Notes under the pieces: generated by a model
Database searches by the model: none
Told to the model about the DNA's origin: nothing
The model's input: only the letters and a program-made list of their open reading frames with translations
Shown: in pieces, positions 63,471-64,000 of the stretch
Layout of the letters: each line of letters starts with the position of its first letter
Position numbering within the stretch: position 1 is the first letter of the stretch
NCBI RefSeq assembly: GCF_037392515.1
Contig: NC_090291.1
Span: 18,937,501 to 19,001,500 of the forward strand
DNA length: 64,000 nucleotides
Origin: Haliotis asinina
Taxonomy: Eukaryota; Mollusca; Gastropoda; Lepetellida; Haliotidae
Reading direction: 5' to 3'
Program-made: the position numbers and the translations under genes

Positions 63471-64000
63471 ATTTATGTTATATTTGATTCAAAACGCTAT
63501 GAAAACCCGAAGCCCTAAATTGTAATTATATCATGAATCTATTGCAGTTCTTGAGCAAGTTGAATACATTTGAAAGTATGACCTGTTCTGAATTTTTTGG
63601 TTAACACATTTAAATCTTATGGGAATAAAATGGAAGATATTATAAATGATTTAAGTTCAGGATATTATTTCACTAGATGAATTTATTTGTAATATCATAC
63701 AAGGTTTGAAATTTTTTATGTGCTCCATTTCGGTAAATATTTGTTAATAATATGGCGACATGGTTTATTGTTTGGTTTACTGATTTGTTTGTTGAGCATT
63801 TTTAATAAATAGGATTTGGGATAAATAATGATATAAATAAGCAAAATGGTCTGGATGTTGTTAATACTTGATGTGGATTGGTAGGTGATTGAATACAATA
63901 ACATTCCAATTTCATTTTTGTGTAAATATTGTCAATCCAAAATCTGTGTTGACAAAGTGCTGTATTTTCAATTTTAGTCAAACTAGAAGCATTTTGATAT

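Overview
The window is animal nuclear DNA, very probably from a marine gastropod close to abalone (Haliotis). The genes have many short coding exons with GT-AG introns, and the introns are full of short interspersed repeats whose shared tail (an AATATTGCTGAGTGCGGCG-type core, then ACTC repeats) I associate with Haliotis. No RNA genes, operons or bacterial features were seen.

Five protein-coding genes could be assembled exon by exon with matching splice phases. (1) 470-1784, + strand: 3' part of a mitochondrial ribosome-binding factor A (RBFA). (2) 23909-6941, - strand: complete centromere protein T (CENP-T), 12 coding exons, 785 aa. It has a C-terminal histone fold and three N-terminal TPR[N/H/T] motifs. 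(3) 26457-33199, + strand: nuclear transport factor 2 (NTF2/NUTF2), 4 exons, 127 aa. (4) 50193-45277, - strand: proteasome subunit alpha 7 (PSMA7), 6 exons, 249 aa. (5) 50533-59806, + strand: SS18/SS18L1-type BAF-complex subunit, 7 exons, 448 aa, with a phase-compatible alternative last exon at 54899-55350.

Two head-to-head pairs stand out. CENP-T and NTF2 diverge across about 2.5 kb that holds a 1.3 kb palindrome. PSMA7 and SS18 diverge from start codons only 339 bp apart. From memory, the human genome keeps both neighbourhoods (CENPT near NUTF2 on 16q22; PSMA7 next to SS18L1 on 20q13, with PSMA8 next to SS18 on 18q11), so these look like ancient linkages.

The rest is mobile and repetitive DNA. 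There are two SINE families sharing a tail, several copies with clear target-site duplications. There are two broken DIRS-like retroelement fossils inside CENP-T introns, plus a further fragment in an NTF2 intron. Tc1/mariner elements include one that is nearly whole (42703-43998). There are two large fold-back palindromes, a pogo-like MITE and several minisatellites. Between 33.5 and 36.3 kb, and after 59.8 kb, the sequence is repeat-poor and probably long 3' UTR.
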